This document shows positions 7,825-17,555 of a stretch of 34,702 bases of DNA, piece after piece. This stretch comes from a bacterium (lineage in GTDB: Bacteria > SM23-31): the NCBI GenBank assembly GCA_028278455.1, contig JANQEH010000252.1:1-34702 (forward strand), in the 5' to 3' direction. Within the stretch, counting starts at the first letter, position 1. Every line of letters begins with the position of its first letter. The position numbers and the translations under genes are program-made. The notes under the pieces are model-generated. The model ran no database searches, was not told the DNA's origin, and saw nothing but the letters and a program-made list of their open reading frames with translations.

Positions 7825-10443
7825 TTAATCACTTTGAAGGGTTGTTACCGGGTCGGCTAAGGAGGCTTTCAAAGCATGGATGCTTATTGATAAAAGAGTA
7901 ATTACTAAGGAAATAATACCCCCAAGTATAAAAGACGAAAATGTTATATCAGCTCGATATGCGAAATTTTCGAGCCATTTCCCGATTGCAGCATAGCAGA
8001 TCGGCCATGCTGCAGCATTGGCAATAACAATCAATACCATGAATTCAAGATTGAACGATCCAAGAAGTCTTGCAACTGACGCACCAAGCACTTTTCTTAC
8101 CCCGAATTCTCTTGTGCGGTGGACAGCGATCAGAGATGCCATCCCGTATAATCCAAGACAGGCTATCAATATAGCGAAGACCATAGAATAAACAATGATC
8201 TTGCTCCATTTCGAATCCTCGGTATAAAGAAGGTTCAATGACTCATCAACAAACCTGTAACTGAATGTCTGCTGAGGATTCATACTTTTCCATACACCTT
8301 CAACCTCATTGATAGCCTCCTCGATATCACTCCCGTTCAGTCTCAAATAAACCCTGTTAAGTTCTTCAGGGCTTCTGAGCCTGATAAATATCGGTTGGAT
8401 TTCATTATGTAGTGATTTGTAGTGAAAATCACGGACCACCCCGATCACCTCAAAATCCCTGTTCCAGGTAAGTCTGATCCTGCTTCCTACAGGTTGTTCC
8501 AGGTTATGGAGCTTAGCCATAGCTTCATTAATTATAACTGCATCGCTTGAATCGGTAGGATGGTCTATAGAGAAGAATCTGCCATCTGTCAGTTCAAGCC
8601 CAATTATATCCGCAAATTCATGATCGGTGCTGAATGTCTGGTATACAACGAATGCATCATTTGTTGCATCTCTGAATGCCTGCATACCTACAAAATTCCT
8701 GTAGATACCGGCGGATGCTGCTCCGACACCCAGAATATTCGTACTGGAGGCAAGTTCCTGTTTCAGGGTATTTATCATATTTCCTCTGGCGCTAATAACT
8801 ACCAGATTACTTTTATTATATCCGAGGTCTTTATTTTTGATATAGTCCAGCTGGCTTTTCATGTTTAAAGAAGAGACTATCAGTATCACAGATAACGTAA
8901 ACTGGACTATTATCAGGGCACGTGTTACATAGCTCGATCCGCCGAATCCCTTTACTTCTCTGAAAGCCGCCGCAGGTCTAAACCTGGAAAGAAAAAACGC
9001 AGGATACGAACCTGATAATAATCCCAGGACAATTATACCGATGGAAAGCGCTGTTAAAGTTCCGATGTCTGCCCTGAAATCCAGGACAAGGTTCTTCTCT
9101 GAAAGTGAATTGAAGAGAGGGAGTAAGAGTCGTGCTAATAAAAGCCCTGCCGCCAGCGCTGCTGCACTCATTGAAATAGTTTCAATGTAAAATTGATGAA
9201 TAAGTTGTTTTCTATAAGCACCAATTACTTTTCTGATACCTACTTCCTTTGCTCTTTTTATCGATTGGCTTATTGATAGGTTCATAAAATTAATACAGGC
9301 AATTGATATAATAAGTATTCCAAGTCCGCCCATTATAACTGAATATATGGAAGAACTCTGGGGCTCTAATATATCCTTTTCAACTATCTGTGAGTTCAGG
9401 TGAAATTCACTCAGATTAAAAGGAACAAGCGTTCCGGTTTGTTTCCCGACACCCAGTGTCGTCATATCTTTATGGAGATCATATTTTTCTATAATATCGG
9501 GGAATTTATTCTGGAGATCCCTGCTATTTGTGCCCTCTACAAGTCTCACAATGAATACTGATGTAAATCTCTGCCAGTCGTTATAGACTTCCTCACCGAC
9601 CATGATCCTCGCCTTTTCGAACGGGAGGATCATTTCCGGTTTTACGCTTGAGTTCTCCGGGAAATTTTCATATATTCCTGCGATGGTGAAACTCTCATAA
9701 TTTCCTGAAATCTTTAGCTGAATATTCTCACCAAGTATATCAATGTCACTAAAATACTTCTCGTATAAACCTTTGCTTAAAAGCACCCTGTCAGGAGAGT
9801 CCAGAGAGGATACATCTCCTCCTGCTATCATGTTGAAGTTAAACACATTCAGAATAGCCGGATCGGCAAAATACAGATCTTCTCTATTCTCTTCAGATCC
9901 CTGTTTTATTGATGTTGTTGCCTTTAAAAGCCTGAAACCATATTCGATCTCCGGATAATCATTTATTAACTCCGGTCCCAACGCCGCCGGTGTATCCCCT
10001 ATATACTTTGTGCCCCACTGCCCTTCCGCAAGACGAGTTATAAGATAAATATCCTCACTCCTCTCATGAAATGTATCATAAGTAATATCATTTCTAATAA
10101 ACAGGAAGATTAAAATACTGCCTGCAATCCCTACTGAAAGGCTTATTAAATTGATCAGCGAATTGAGTTTATTCCTTGTGAAATTCCTGGCTGCGGTTTT
10201 CAGATAGTTCTTAAACATTGCATACCTCCATAAAAAAGAATTATTGATCAGTGACGGCATAGAAACAATGATGTGCTTCCAGAACCAAAAGAATGCTTTT
10301 GATCTCCCGTGCTGAGCTCTGATTACCTTATATTCTTCTTCAAAATCTCCAACTATATTCCCTGTATAACTGTAGCTGAGAATTATCTTCAGAATAAACA
10401 GTCCTGACTTAGGTAATTTCAGATTTTTAGGATCTTTGACCAT
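7825..10443 (-). CDS. ABC transporter permease with prefix domain and duplicated MacB/FtsX halves (orphan permease, second of pair)
   Basis: Large inner-membrane protein of 872 residues. A short cytoplasmic prefix (about 1-75) carries the motif GDFEEEY and a hydrophobic segment. Two MacB-core/FtsX units follow: the first has a helix near 92-115, a periplasmic core, and an FtsX segment with NFMNLSISQSIKRAKEVGIR; the second ends with LIAVHRTREFGVRKVLGAS. The total length is about twice that of a single FtsX permease. This layout is known in Acidobacteria and FCB genomes as duplicated orphan permeases linked to PadR genes. No ATPase is encoded in its operon. It is the last gene, 23 bases after the ankyrin/serine-hydrolase gene, with no clear ribosome site. 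Function unknown; export or envelope mechanotransmission is the family-level guess. Confidence 0.87.
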   Translation of the reverse strand: MVKDPKNLKLPKSGLFILKIILSYSYTGNIVGDFEEEYKVIRAQHGRSKAFFWFWKHIIVSMPSLINNSFLWRYAMFKNYLKTAARNFTRNKLNSLINLISLSVGIAGSILIFLFIRNDITYDTFHERSEDIYLITRLAEGQWGTKYIGDTPAALGPELINDYPEIEYGFRLLKATTSIKQGSEENREDLYFADPAILNVFNFNMIAGGDVSSLDSPDRVLLSKGLYEKYFSDIDILGENIQLKISGNYESFTIAGIYENFPENSSVKPEMILPFEKARIMVGEEVYNDWQRFTSVFIVRLVEGTNSRDLQNKFPDIIEKYDLHKDMTTLGVGKQTGTLVPFNLSEFHLNSQIVEKDILEPQSSSIYSVIMGGLGILIISIACINFMNLSISQSIKRAKEVGIRKVIGAYRKQLIHQFYIETISMSAAALAAGLLLARLLLPLFNSLSEKNLVLDFRADIGTLTALSIGIIVLGLLSGSYPAFFLSRFRPAAAFREVKGFGGSSYVTRALIIVQFTLSVILIVSSLNMKSQLDYIKNKDLGYNKSNLVVISARGNMINTLKQELASSTNILGVGAASAGIYRNFVGMQAFRDATNDAFVVYQTFSTDHEFADIIGLELTDGRFFSIDHPTDSSDAVIINEAMAKLHNLEQPVGSRIRLTWNRDFEVIGVVRDFHYKSLHNEIQPIFIRLRSPEELNRVYLRLNGSDIEEAINEVEGVWKSMNPQQTFSYRFVDESLNLLYTEDSKWSKIIVYSMVFAILIACLGLYGMASLIAVHRTREFGVRKVLGASVARLLGSFNLEFMVLIVIANAAAWPICYAAIGKWLENFAYRADITFSSFILGGIISLVITLLSISIHALKASLADPVTTLQSD

Positions 10444-10466
10444 ATTTATAATGTATCAGCTTCTTT

Positions 10467-12062
10467 CTAACTGTTATTGTTTTTTAGTCTTTCCATAAAT
10501 CCCAGTAAATCATCTGCAAGTCTCCCTAGCTCAAAACTGTACTTGTCTTTTCTTGTCGCGAGTATACATACTGCCAACTTCTTAGCCGGTATTATTGCCA
10601 GGTATGCCTGCGGTTTACCGTTTGAACCACCGTGAAAGATCTTAATATCGTCCTCTCCGGATCCATCTATCTGCCAGCTGATTCCTGTGAGCCTGCTTTG
10701 CTTAGTCATAACCTGCTCACGAAGTACATTTTCAGGGATATAAATATTATTGACCACTCCCCGGGCAAAAAGTGCCATATCTTTAATATTAGAGAAAATT
10801 CTTGCACCGGGAGCCCGAAAGTGATCTTGAGCCCAAAAAGAACTTGCTCCGACAGGTCGTCCAATATAATTCTTGACAAGCTGATCAAACGATAGATCTG
10901 CAATATCTTCCAGAACCTGCCCTATCACTCCGTATGCCGGCGTTGAATACATATCGTTTTCACCGGGTTTGAATCTAAGATTCAATTTTCCCTTCTTCCA
11001 GGTCTGCTCATTATTATGAGGTATTCCGCTCCTGTGAATAATAAGGTGTCTGAATGTCAGGTCTGCATCACCGTATTCATCAGGCAGACTGTTAATGTAC
11101 CTGTCAGAATATTCCCATATATTATCATCCAGACTCTTGATTAAACCTTCCTGCAGCATCTGCATTACTATCATACCTGTAAGTGCTTTCGAAACGGAGC
11201 CGTAAGCATATGCTTTATTAAGGCCTGGTTTTCCGTAATTTTTTGTCAGTGCAATTTCTCCGTTTAATACGAGTCCCAAATTTATATTGTCATATTTCTG
11301 CAGCTCATGATATATATATGTATCGATCTTTTCTTCAGTCTTACGGTTAAATGAAATATATCCTCTACTTTTATTTCTGGATACCTTTGAGTAAAATTCC
11401 GGTAAATAACCGAAATCATCCTTCAATTCAGGATCTGCTCCATTCTTCTTCAAAAATTCTACTGCCGTTACATTATCACATTTATATGCCGCATGAAGAG
11501 GAGTGAATCCAAAACCATCTCTACTGTGGACAAGATCAGGATGTGTCCTTATTAATTCTTTGAACCGGGAATTATCGTTATTTCTGATCGACTGATGCAA
11601 AGGAAATAGCAAATTAGCAGTATCTATTAGTCCGCCGTCAAGAGCCGCTACCGCCGGCGTCCTGCCTCCTTTATCTCTCATGAACGGATCGGCACCTCCG
11701 GCAAGTAGTAATTCAACAATATTATCCTGCCCCTTTATAGCCGCCCAATGCAGCGGAATTTCATTATAATTGTTTAAAATATTAATAGCAGCACCCTTTG
11801 ACAATAAAATTTCAACAAGGTTTAGATTTGCCGCCCGGCATGCATAATGCAAGGGGGTGAATCCATACCTGTCCTGCATATTAATTAAGGATGTATCGGA
11901 TATGATGCCGATTGCTTTTTCCAGGTCGTTCTCCAGAACTGCTATATGAAGTGAATTTCTGCCATCCTCATCGAAATGTGTCTCAATCTCAGAATCTCCA
12001 CAGAATTGAATAAATGCAGGTATTATAAACATAAAAAATATATGGATTGCTCGGACTTTCAT
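10467..12062 (-). CDS. Ankyrin-repeat / beta-lactamase-family serine hydrolase fusion, probable lipoprotein
   Basis: Exported protein of 531 residues. A hydrophobic N-terminus (about 5-20) ends in Phe-Cys21-Gly-Asp, an imperfect lipobox. Five or six ankyrin repeats follow (about 33-222, for example FTPLHYACRAANLNLVEILL). A class C beta-lactamase-like domain covers about 240-525: nucleophile motif S289-V-S-K292 in YGSVSKALTGM, a YST at 372-374 where Y-x-N is usual, and H477-G-G as the third motif. The triad therefore looks intact apart from N to T in motif two. Such enzymes act on D-amino acid peptides, esters or beta-lactams; the substrate is not readable. The start overlaps the stop of the propeller gene (ATGA), implying coupled translation. 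Confidence 0.85.
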   Translation of the reverse strand: MKVRAIHIFFMFIIPAFIQFCGDSEIETHFDEDGRNSLHIAVLENDLEKAIGIISDTSLINMQDRYGFTPLHYACRAANLNLVEILLSKGAAINILNNYNEIPLHWAAIKGQDNIVELLLAGGADPFMRDKGGRTPAVAALDGGLIDTANLLFPLHQSIRNNDNSRFKELIRTHPDLVHSRDGFGFTPLHAAYKCDNVTAVEFLKKNGADPELKDDFGYLPEFYSKVSRNKSRGYISFNRKTEEKIDTYIYHELQKYDNINLGLVLNGEIALTKNYGKPGLNKAYAYGSVSKALTGMIVMQMLQEGLIKSLDDNIWEYSDRYINSLPDEYGDADLTFRHLIIHRSGIPHNNEQTWKKGKLNLRFKPGENDMYSTPAYGVIGQVLEDIADLSFDQLVKNYIGRPVGASSFWAQDHFRAPGARIFSNIKDMALFARGVVNNIYIPENVLREQVMTKQSRLTGISWQIDGSGEDDIKIFHGGSNGKPQAYLAIIPAKKLAVCILATRKDKYSFELGRLADDLLGFMERLKNNNS

Positions 12063-13108
12063 TTTGCTGTTCTTAATTTATTGGAAAGATCGTGGACAAA
12101 TATCTCCCATTCATTAAATCTGTTCTTTTTTAAGTAGAAGTACTTATCATTCTGAAAAGTTGAATGATCACTCAAAGGCACTTCATAACTTCCAAGTTCA
12201 TTTCCGGAAAGGTCGAGAATCCTTACCGTGCGGCTCTTTTCATTTTGAGAAAATAAATAAACAAATATCTTGTTTTCGTAGACTTTAAAATCCCTGAATC
12301 CAGGCAGGTATTCCGGTATCTCGAATTCAATTAGCTCGCTGTACTTTTTATATATTGCTCTTTGTTTGTATTTATCAAGAGCAAGGTTCTTCATGGTTTC
12401 TGAAACAGGAACTCTTACAAAATCTTTCTCTATTTCCTTTTTCAGATTTCCTTCAAGATCATAAATAGCAAAGTAAAATCCCTTTGCTGCATCTCCAATT
12501 ATGATATTATCTCCGGAAATCTGGAAACCAACAGTACTCGGAAACAGGGCAATATCAAAATCCCCGTCTGTTCCTAATCCCATTGCAGTACCCTGTCCAA
12601 GCCCACTCCTGTAAAATTCCCTATTCAGGGTCATATCTTCTTCACCGTGAGTATGGATAGTGAAGTATTCTTCTGACTTACCTGTTCCCACCCTGATATA
12701 ATATGCTGAACTGATATACATATTCTTATATGGTCTTATTGTATCGATCTGGGGGTGTATCTCCAGTTCTTTAATAAAATCACCATTATTGTTAAACACC
12801 GACATACGTCCTTCAGTTGTAACGGTGATCAAACCATTGCTGACATCTACCATAATGCTCCTTGTGCTGCCTCTCTGCAGCCTGAATTCACCGTTACGAG
12901 TGCCGGTCCTACCGAATTTTTTTACAAGACGCAGATCGTTTATATCATAAATACAGATCTTATCTTTTTCTGTAACATAAATCCTCGATGAGTCTGAGAA
13001 TAGTAACACAGGCTTTTCAATATCCGGTAAGACTCCAAGTTTCTGGGCATTAGCCGCTGAATTCAATAAAAGGGTAAAAAGGATCGCTTTGAATATGAAG
13101 AATCTCAT
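12059..13108 (-). CDS. Secreted 6-bladed beta-propeller (NHL-like) protein
   Basis: Protein of 349 residues with a clear signal peptide (about 1-21, NSAANAQ). The body consists of repeated blade-like units: a strand, a turn, then phrases such as ICIYDINDLRLVKKFGRTGT, MSVFNNNGDFIKELEI, FAIYDLEGNLKKEIE and VRILDLSGNELGSYEV. The G-x-x-G-x-F motif (TGTRNGEFRLQ) is typical of NHL and 6-bladed propellers. Probably a periplasmic or surface binding or scaffold module; no catalytic residues are seen. The gene overlaps both neighbours by four bases (ATGA at both ends), so it is translated in step with the ankyrin/MBL-fold and ankyrin/serine-hydrolase genes and probably works with their products. Confidence 0.8.
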   Translation of the reverse strand: MRFFIFKAILFTLLLNSAANAQKLGVLPDIEKPVLLFSDSSRIYVTEKDKICIYDINDLRLVKKFGRTGTRNGEFRLQRGSTRSIMVDVSNGLITVTTEGRMSVFNNNGDFIKELEIHPQIDTIRPYKNMYISSAYYIRVGTGKSEEYFTIHTHGEEDMTLNREFYRSGLGQGTAMGLGTDGDFDIALFPSTVGFQISGDNIIIGDAAKGFYFAIYDLEGNLKKEIEKDFVRVPVSETMKNLALDKYKQRAIYKKYSELIEFEIPEYLPGFRDFKVYENKIFVYLFSQNEKSRTVRILDLSGNELGSYEVPLSDHSTFQNDKYFYLKKNRFNEWEIFVHDLSNKLRTAK

Positions 13109-14913
13109 TTAATTTTACCGCCCTTGAAATGGAACATATCTCCTGAGTTTTCAGCGCAACCGAATTTAACATTCGGAAAAATGGCTTTCAGTTTGTGTAC
13201 CGTCTCCCTAAAATGTTCGACTCTGCGATTAGGATCCATTGGAAAAACTGCCGCAGGATTCAACTTCTCTATCATATATTCCGCAAATTCATTTCTCTGA
13301 CCGGGAGTTATAAATATGAATGCAAAGTCTATTTGATCATATTTCCCGGAAAAGTGGTCAATTTCTTTCTTAAATGTCTCCAGATCATTGTGGTAAAAAC
13401 CGGGATAATAGAACGATATTTTACCTGATCTGACAAGATAATCCAGGGTCCAGGAATTCTCAGACATCCTTGCGCTGTTTATCTCAACATCATCGAACAC
13501 CTTTGTTTCCTGTGTATCGAGGTAAAAAGTATTTTTGTTTCCCCGCCACCTGTCTCCGGCATATTGGACATATGTAATATCATTCATTTCATCTTCAATT
13601 GAGTGTATGAATTCAAGAGTGTTTGGATCTGCATGGTAGCAGGAATATATAGCGAAAGTTTTATATTCCGAAATCTCGGGACTGGAAATCCATCCATTTG
13701 ACAGCTTAGGGGTATCTGGTCTTCTTCCTGTTTCTTCGTTATCAAAAACGAAAAGATAATCTTTTGTTTTTATTGTCCACCCTCTGTTATCCATATACCA
13801 TATATAAGCCTCACCGTTTTTTAGTTTTCTACTCAGATATCCATTGCTGCTTTTAATCTTCACCATATTGTCTTTACCGGCTCCCGCAGAGATCAACACC
13901 TGAACAACTTCATTATTTCCGTGCTTCCCTGCGTAATCAAGAGCTGTTTTACCGTAAATATCTTTCCAATCTTTATCAATACCGTATTCAGTAAGAACCT
14001 TAGCAACATCAGAATACCCGTTTATAGCCGCATAATGCAGCAATGTACGGTAATATTTCCTGTCGATAATTCCCTGTTCTGCACCATTTTCCAGCAGCAG
14101 TTTAACGGAATTAACCAGTCCTTTCCTAACAGCATAAATAAGTGGAGTATCCCCGTATCCATCTGGATTATTCACATTCGCACCGTTTTCGATCAGGATT
14201 TTTGCGCATTCCTCTACTCCCGGCTGGCCGCTTCTTAAAGCGTATACCAGAGGCGGCATATATCTTCCAAGAACATTTACATCTGCACCTTTTTCGATCA
14301 ACAGTTTAACAACTTCCGCCTTACCGGAATTGCAGGCTAAATGCAGCGGCGTCATACTGCGTATGATAGATTCCAAATTTGCTCCATTATCAGCAAGGAT
14401 CTTTGCGATCTCGGCATTTCCTTTGAATGCCGCTCTGTGGATTGCGCTCCCCATTCGGCTCATAACGTTTACATCTGCACCTTTTTCGATCAGTAGTTCT
14501 ACTATATCTATCATATTGCGCTCAGATGCAGGTATAATTGGTTGAGCCTGAAAAGTGTTTATTGCTTTTACATTCGCACCTTTTTCGATAAGCATTCTTG
14601 CTATACTTGAGTGCTGTTGATTTATCGCCCAGAATAGCGGAGTCATCCTGTGGCGCTCTTTTGCTTCCAGGTCGGCTCCTTTTCCTATCAGGTATTCAGC
14701 AATTTCCGACTGCCCGTGAATTACCGCTCTGATAAGAGGAGTATAACCTCCTTTATCAAGTGATTCCAGTTTTTCAGGATCTGATTCGAGGATGACTTTT
14801 ACTTCTTCTATGTTACCGTTATTTACTGCTTCATGCAGATCCTGCGCTATCCCTGATACCGGGATAATCATAACTTTTAATAAAACAATGATCATTGTAT
14901 TTCGAAAAATCAT
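13105..14913 (-). CDS. Ankyrin-repeat protein with C-terminal degenerate metallo-beta-lactamase-fold domain
   Basis: Protein of 602 residues with a signal peptide (about 1-23, VSGIAQ). About ten ankyrin repeats span residues 25-348, with repeated TPLxxA and VxLLIEKGADVN motifs. The remainder (about 355-602) resembles the MBL-fold domains that I recall behind ankyrin arrays in related bacteria: a GEAYIWY start, a GW at 378-379, SNGWISSPE, and a terminal GDMFHF. The metal-binding motif expected as H-x-H-x-D-H reads C425-Y-H427-A-D429-P, and the later H-x-G-D position reads Y-P-G-F (503-506). Most zinc ligands are therefore missing and the domain may be a binding pseudo-enzyme. AGGAG seven bases before ATG 14913 supports the start. 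The stop overlaps the propeller start. Confidence 0.78.
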   Translation of the reverse strand: MIFRNTMIIVLLKVMIIPVSGIAQDLHEAVNNGNIEEVKVILESDPEKLESLDKGGYTPLIRAVIHGQSEIAEYLIGKGADLEAKERHRMTPLFWAINQQHSSIARMLIEKGANVKAINTFQAQPIIPASERNMIDIVELLIEKGADVNVMSRMGSAIHRAAFKGNAEIAKILADNGANLESIIRSMTPLHLACNSGKAEVVKLLIEKGADVNVLGRYMPPLVYALRSGQPGVEECAKILIENGANVNNPDGYGDTPLIYAVRKGLVNSVKLLLENGAEQGIIDRKYYRTLLHYAAINGYSDVAKVLTEYGIDKDWKDIYGKTALDYAGKHGNNEVVQVLISAGAGKDNMVKIKSSNGYLSRKLKNGEAYIWYMDNRGWTIKTKDYLFVFDNEETGRRPDTPKLSNGWISSPEISEYKTFAIYSCYHADPNTLEFIHSIEDEMNDITYVQYAGDRWRGNKNTFYLDTQETKVFDDVEINSARMSENSWTLDYLVRSGKISFYYPGFYHNDLETFKKEIDHFSGKYDQIDFAFIFITPGQRNEFAEYMIEKLNPAAVFPMDPNRRVEHFRETVHKLKAIFPNVKFGCAENSGDMFHFKGGKIK

Positions 14914-14949
14914 TTATCTACTCCTGCAGGGATATTTATTTTGCACCGA

Positions 14950-17553
14950 TCATTCGCATTTAAGACATTTAACCGGAAAGGATTTTGCGGCCTTCAATAC
15001 CTGTGATCCTACAAATGACAATGCCGTAAATGTTACAGTCAGGCTTGTAAGAAAAAACAATACTGGTTCGATCTCTGTCCGGTATGCAAAGTTCTGTAAC
15101 CAAAATGATATCAGGTACCATGAAAATGGAATTGCTATAGCATTTGCAATAATAATCAGAATTGCGATCTCAAAGGCCAGAAGACGCACAATACTGAATA
15201 GAGATGCCCCGAACACCTTGCGTATCCCTAATTCTTTAGTTCTTCGTTCCGAAGAGAAAGAGGCCTGGCTGTAAAATCCCAGGCAGGCTATTATTATAGT
15301 AATAAGAGATACCGTGCTGAGCACCTTTCCGATCCTGGTTTCACCGGTATAGAATTCGTTTAGAGTATCTTCAAGGTAGATATGGTTATACGGATAATCC
15401 TGCACTTTCTCAGTAAAAACAGCCTTAATATACTCAACAGCCTCTGTTCTTCTGCCTGGCTTATGCCTGATATTTACGGCTTTTGAATCTCCTTTCCTTA
15501 AAACAACCGGTTGAATCTTATCATGCAGAGAACTGTGATGAAAGTTCTTTATGATCCCTATAATACTGCCGGCAATTCCATTAATACTGATCTTCTTACC
15601 GACCGGAGACCGGAGGCCCAGGATATTTACAGCCTCTTCATTCAGAATATATTCGCTAGGATCGATCTTTGTTTCAATATTAAAATTTATACCTGAAACA
15701 AGCTCCATGCGGTAAGTGTCAATATAATTATGGTCAATATTATAGCATTGAATATCCTGCTCAAGCTTAACAGTCCTGCCTTCCACCGATACTTCGGATG
15801 TACTGCCGATCTGGTGATAGATCGGACGGGGCCCAACAGTAACATTCATTATATCCGGACTTTCATAAAGTTTTTTGATCAGTGGTTTCATGTTATTGAC
15901 ATGATCAGAAATCACACCAACTATCAGAATATCATTTTTGTCAAAACCAAGATCTTTTTTATTGACAAAATTCATCTGATCGAAAATAATGACAGAACTC
16001 ATAATCAGAATAGTAGAAGTCGACAATTGGATGACTATCAGGGCTCTTCTGATAAATTGCCCTCTTTTTAGACTTGAACATATCTCGTTCTTCAACAACA
16101 AAAGAGGTTTTGCAGACGACATGAAAACAGCCGGATAATATCCTGTAATATATGCTGTAAAGAATAATACCCCGAACAGTACAAGAATATTGTTCTCTTT
16201 CCATAACAGAGCTAGTGTCAGTTTTCTGGAAACTGCTTCATTCAATATGGGAAGTGTTGAATAAACAATTACTACAGCGAAGAATGCTGCGGTAAAAAAT
16301 ACCATAATCGATTCGCAGAAAAACTGCCTGAAAAGATGTTTTCTCCGGGCTCCGGTCAATTTCCGCATTCCAGCTTCCTTCAGCCTGATTTGAGATCTCA
16401 ATGATGTAATATTGATAAAATTCATGCAAGTCACCATCATTGTAATCAGAGAAAGTGAAATGAGTATATATATTTCTCTTATTTCGCCTGTCACTGCCCG
16501 GTCTCCCCTGAGATCCTGAGAATTCAGGTATATATCTTCAAGCGGCTGGAGTGTTATACCGTTCATATCAAAATGAAAAAGACTCGTTTCCGGAATATTG
16601 ACTCTTGCATATAGAAGGCTGTCATTGGAGATCGCTTTTTCCAAATTGCCGGGATTGCATTTTTCATCAAGCAAAACATATGTCCCGTAAACCGTAGATA
16701 CAAAATTGTTAAATCCCGAATCCTTTGGGAATGATCTGAACCTTGTGACACAGTCAAACTGTAGATGTGAATTGGTGGGGATATCTTTCATGATACCGGT
16801 CACTGTACATTCCCTTCTGTCGATCTTCAGGATCTTGCCTATACTGTTAATATCACCGAATATTTCTTTGCTCATTCTCTCAGTCAATATAACCGGATCG
16901 TTCCCGGATAAAGCATTGTCACTATCTCCAATAAACAATGGAAAAGAGAAAAGACTCAGAAATGTAGAATCAGAATAAAAAACCTTATACCCGGTAAAAA
17001 CTTCACTACCGTACGCCACCGGGACAAACCTATCTCTATCAATATAGCTGGAATATTCTATGACTTCGGGATATAGTTCCGTCAGGACCGAACCCAGATT
17101 TGACGGTACTCTGGCGGTTTTATCATATAACCTGTCTCCCTTAATCTCCGCCACCAGCCTGTAAATACGGTCCGACTTATCGTGAAAACTATCGAAATTA
17201 AGGTCATGGATCACCCAGAGCAGCAGTTCCAGACTGCATGCCATACCCAATATAAGTCCTGCAATATTCAGTATGGAGTATCCCCTGTTGGACTTCAGAT
17301 TTCTTATTGATGTCTTTAGATAGTTTTTGAGCATTACCAGATTCCATGCAGCATAATTGTAGAAAAATGCCGGGATCGATCTGGAGACCTGTCCCCAGTA
17401 CCATACAAGTGCATTTCCTCTTCCGTAAGACTCCAGCCTGGTCTTATACTCTTCTTCGAAGTCACCAAGAATATCATACCTTGAGGACTTTTCAAGCATT
17501 CTGTAAAGCAGCTGTTTTCCCAGCCGTGGTGTTTCAGGTGATCTTCCCGGCAA
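14950..17553 (-). CDS. ABC transporter permease with prefix domain and duplicated MacB/FtsX halves (orphan permease, first of pair)
   Basis: Inner-membrane protein of 867 residues, paralogous to the last gene of the operon. The prefix (about 1-80) carries GDFEEEY and a YWGQVSRSIPAFF segment. Two MacB-core/FtsX units follow; FtsX-type segments are NFINITSLRSQIRLKEAGMR in the first half and SSERRTKELGIRKVFGASLF in the second. The start is TTG at 17553, chosen because GGAG sits seven bases upstream inside the last codons of padR and no in-frame ATG lies nearby. Start and padR stop are two bases apart, so translation is coupled. PadR-plus-orphan-permease pairs are an established arrangement in Acidobacteria and similar genomes. 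No ATPase lies in the operon. Substrate unknown. Confidence 0.87.
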   Translation of the reverse strand: MPGRSPETPRLGKQLLYRMLEKSSRYDILGDFEEEYKTRLESYGRGNALVWYWGQVSRSIPAFFYNYAAWNLVMLKNYLKTSIRNLKSNRGYSILNIAGLILGMACSLELLLWVIHDLNFDSFHDKSDRIYRLVAEIKGDRLYDKTARVPSNLGSVLTELYPEVIEYSSYIDRDRFVPVAYGSEVFTGYKVFYSDSTFLSLFSFPLFIGDSDNALSGNDPVILTERMSKEIFGDINSIGKILKIDRRECTVTGIMKDIPTNSHLQFDCVTRFRSFPKDSGFNNFVSTVYGTYVLLDEKCNPGNLEKAISNDSLLYARVNIPETSLFHFDMNGITLQPLEDIYLNSQDLRGDRAVTGEIREIYILISLSLITMMVTCMNFINITSLRSQIRLKEAGMRKLTGARRKHLFRQFFCESIMVFFTAAFFAVVIVYSTLPILNEAVSRKLTLALLWKENNILVLFGVLFFTAYITGYYPAVFMSSAKPLLLLKNEICSSLKRGQFIRRALIVIQLSTSTILIMSSVIIFDQMNFVNKKDLGFDKNDILIVGVISDHVNNMKPLIKKLYESPDIMNVTVGPRPIYHQIGSTSEVSVEGRTVKLEQDIQCYNIDHNYIDTYRMELVSGINFNIETKIDPSEYILNEEAVNILGLRSPVGKKISINGIAGSIIGIIKNFHHSSLHDKIQPVVLRKGDSKAVNIRHKPGRRTEAVEYIKAVFTEKVQDYPYNHIYLEDTLNEFYTGETRIGKVLSTVSLITIIIACLGFYSQASFSSERRTKELGIRKVFGASLFSIVRLLAFEIAILIIIANAIAIPFSWYLISFWLQNFAYRTEIEPVLFFLTSLTVTFTALSFVGSQVLKAAKSFPVKCLKCE

Positions 17554-17555
17554 GC

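Noticed and set aside
14100-14840. Possible direct DNA repeats in the ankyrin region
   Set aside because: The repeated GCACCTTTTTCGATCA-like stretches are codons of ankyrin repeats (IEKGA) and not a separate repeat element.
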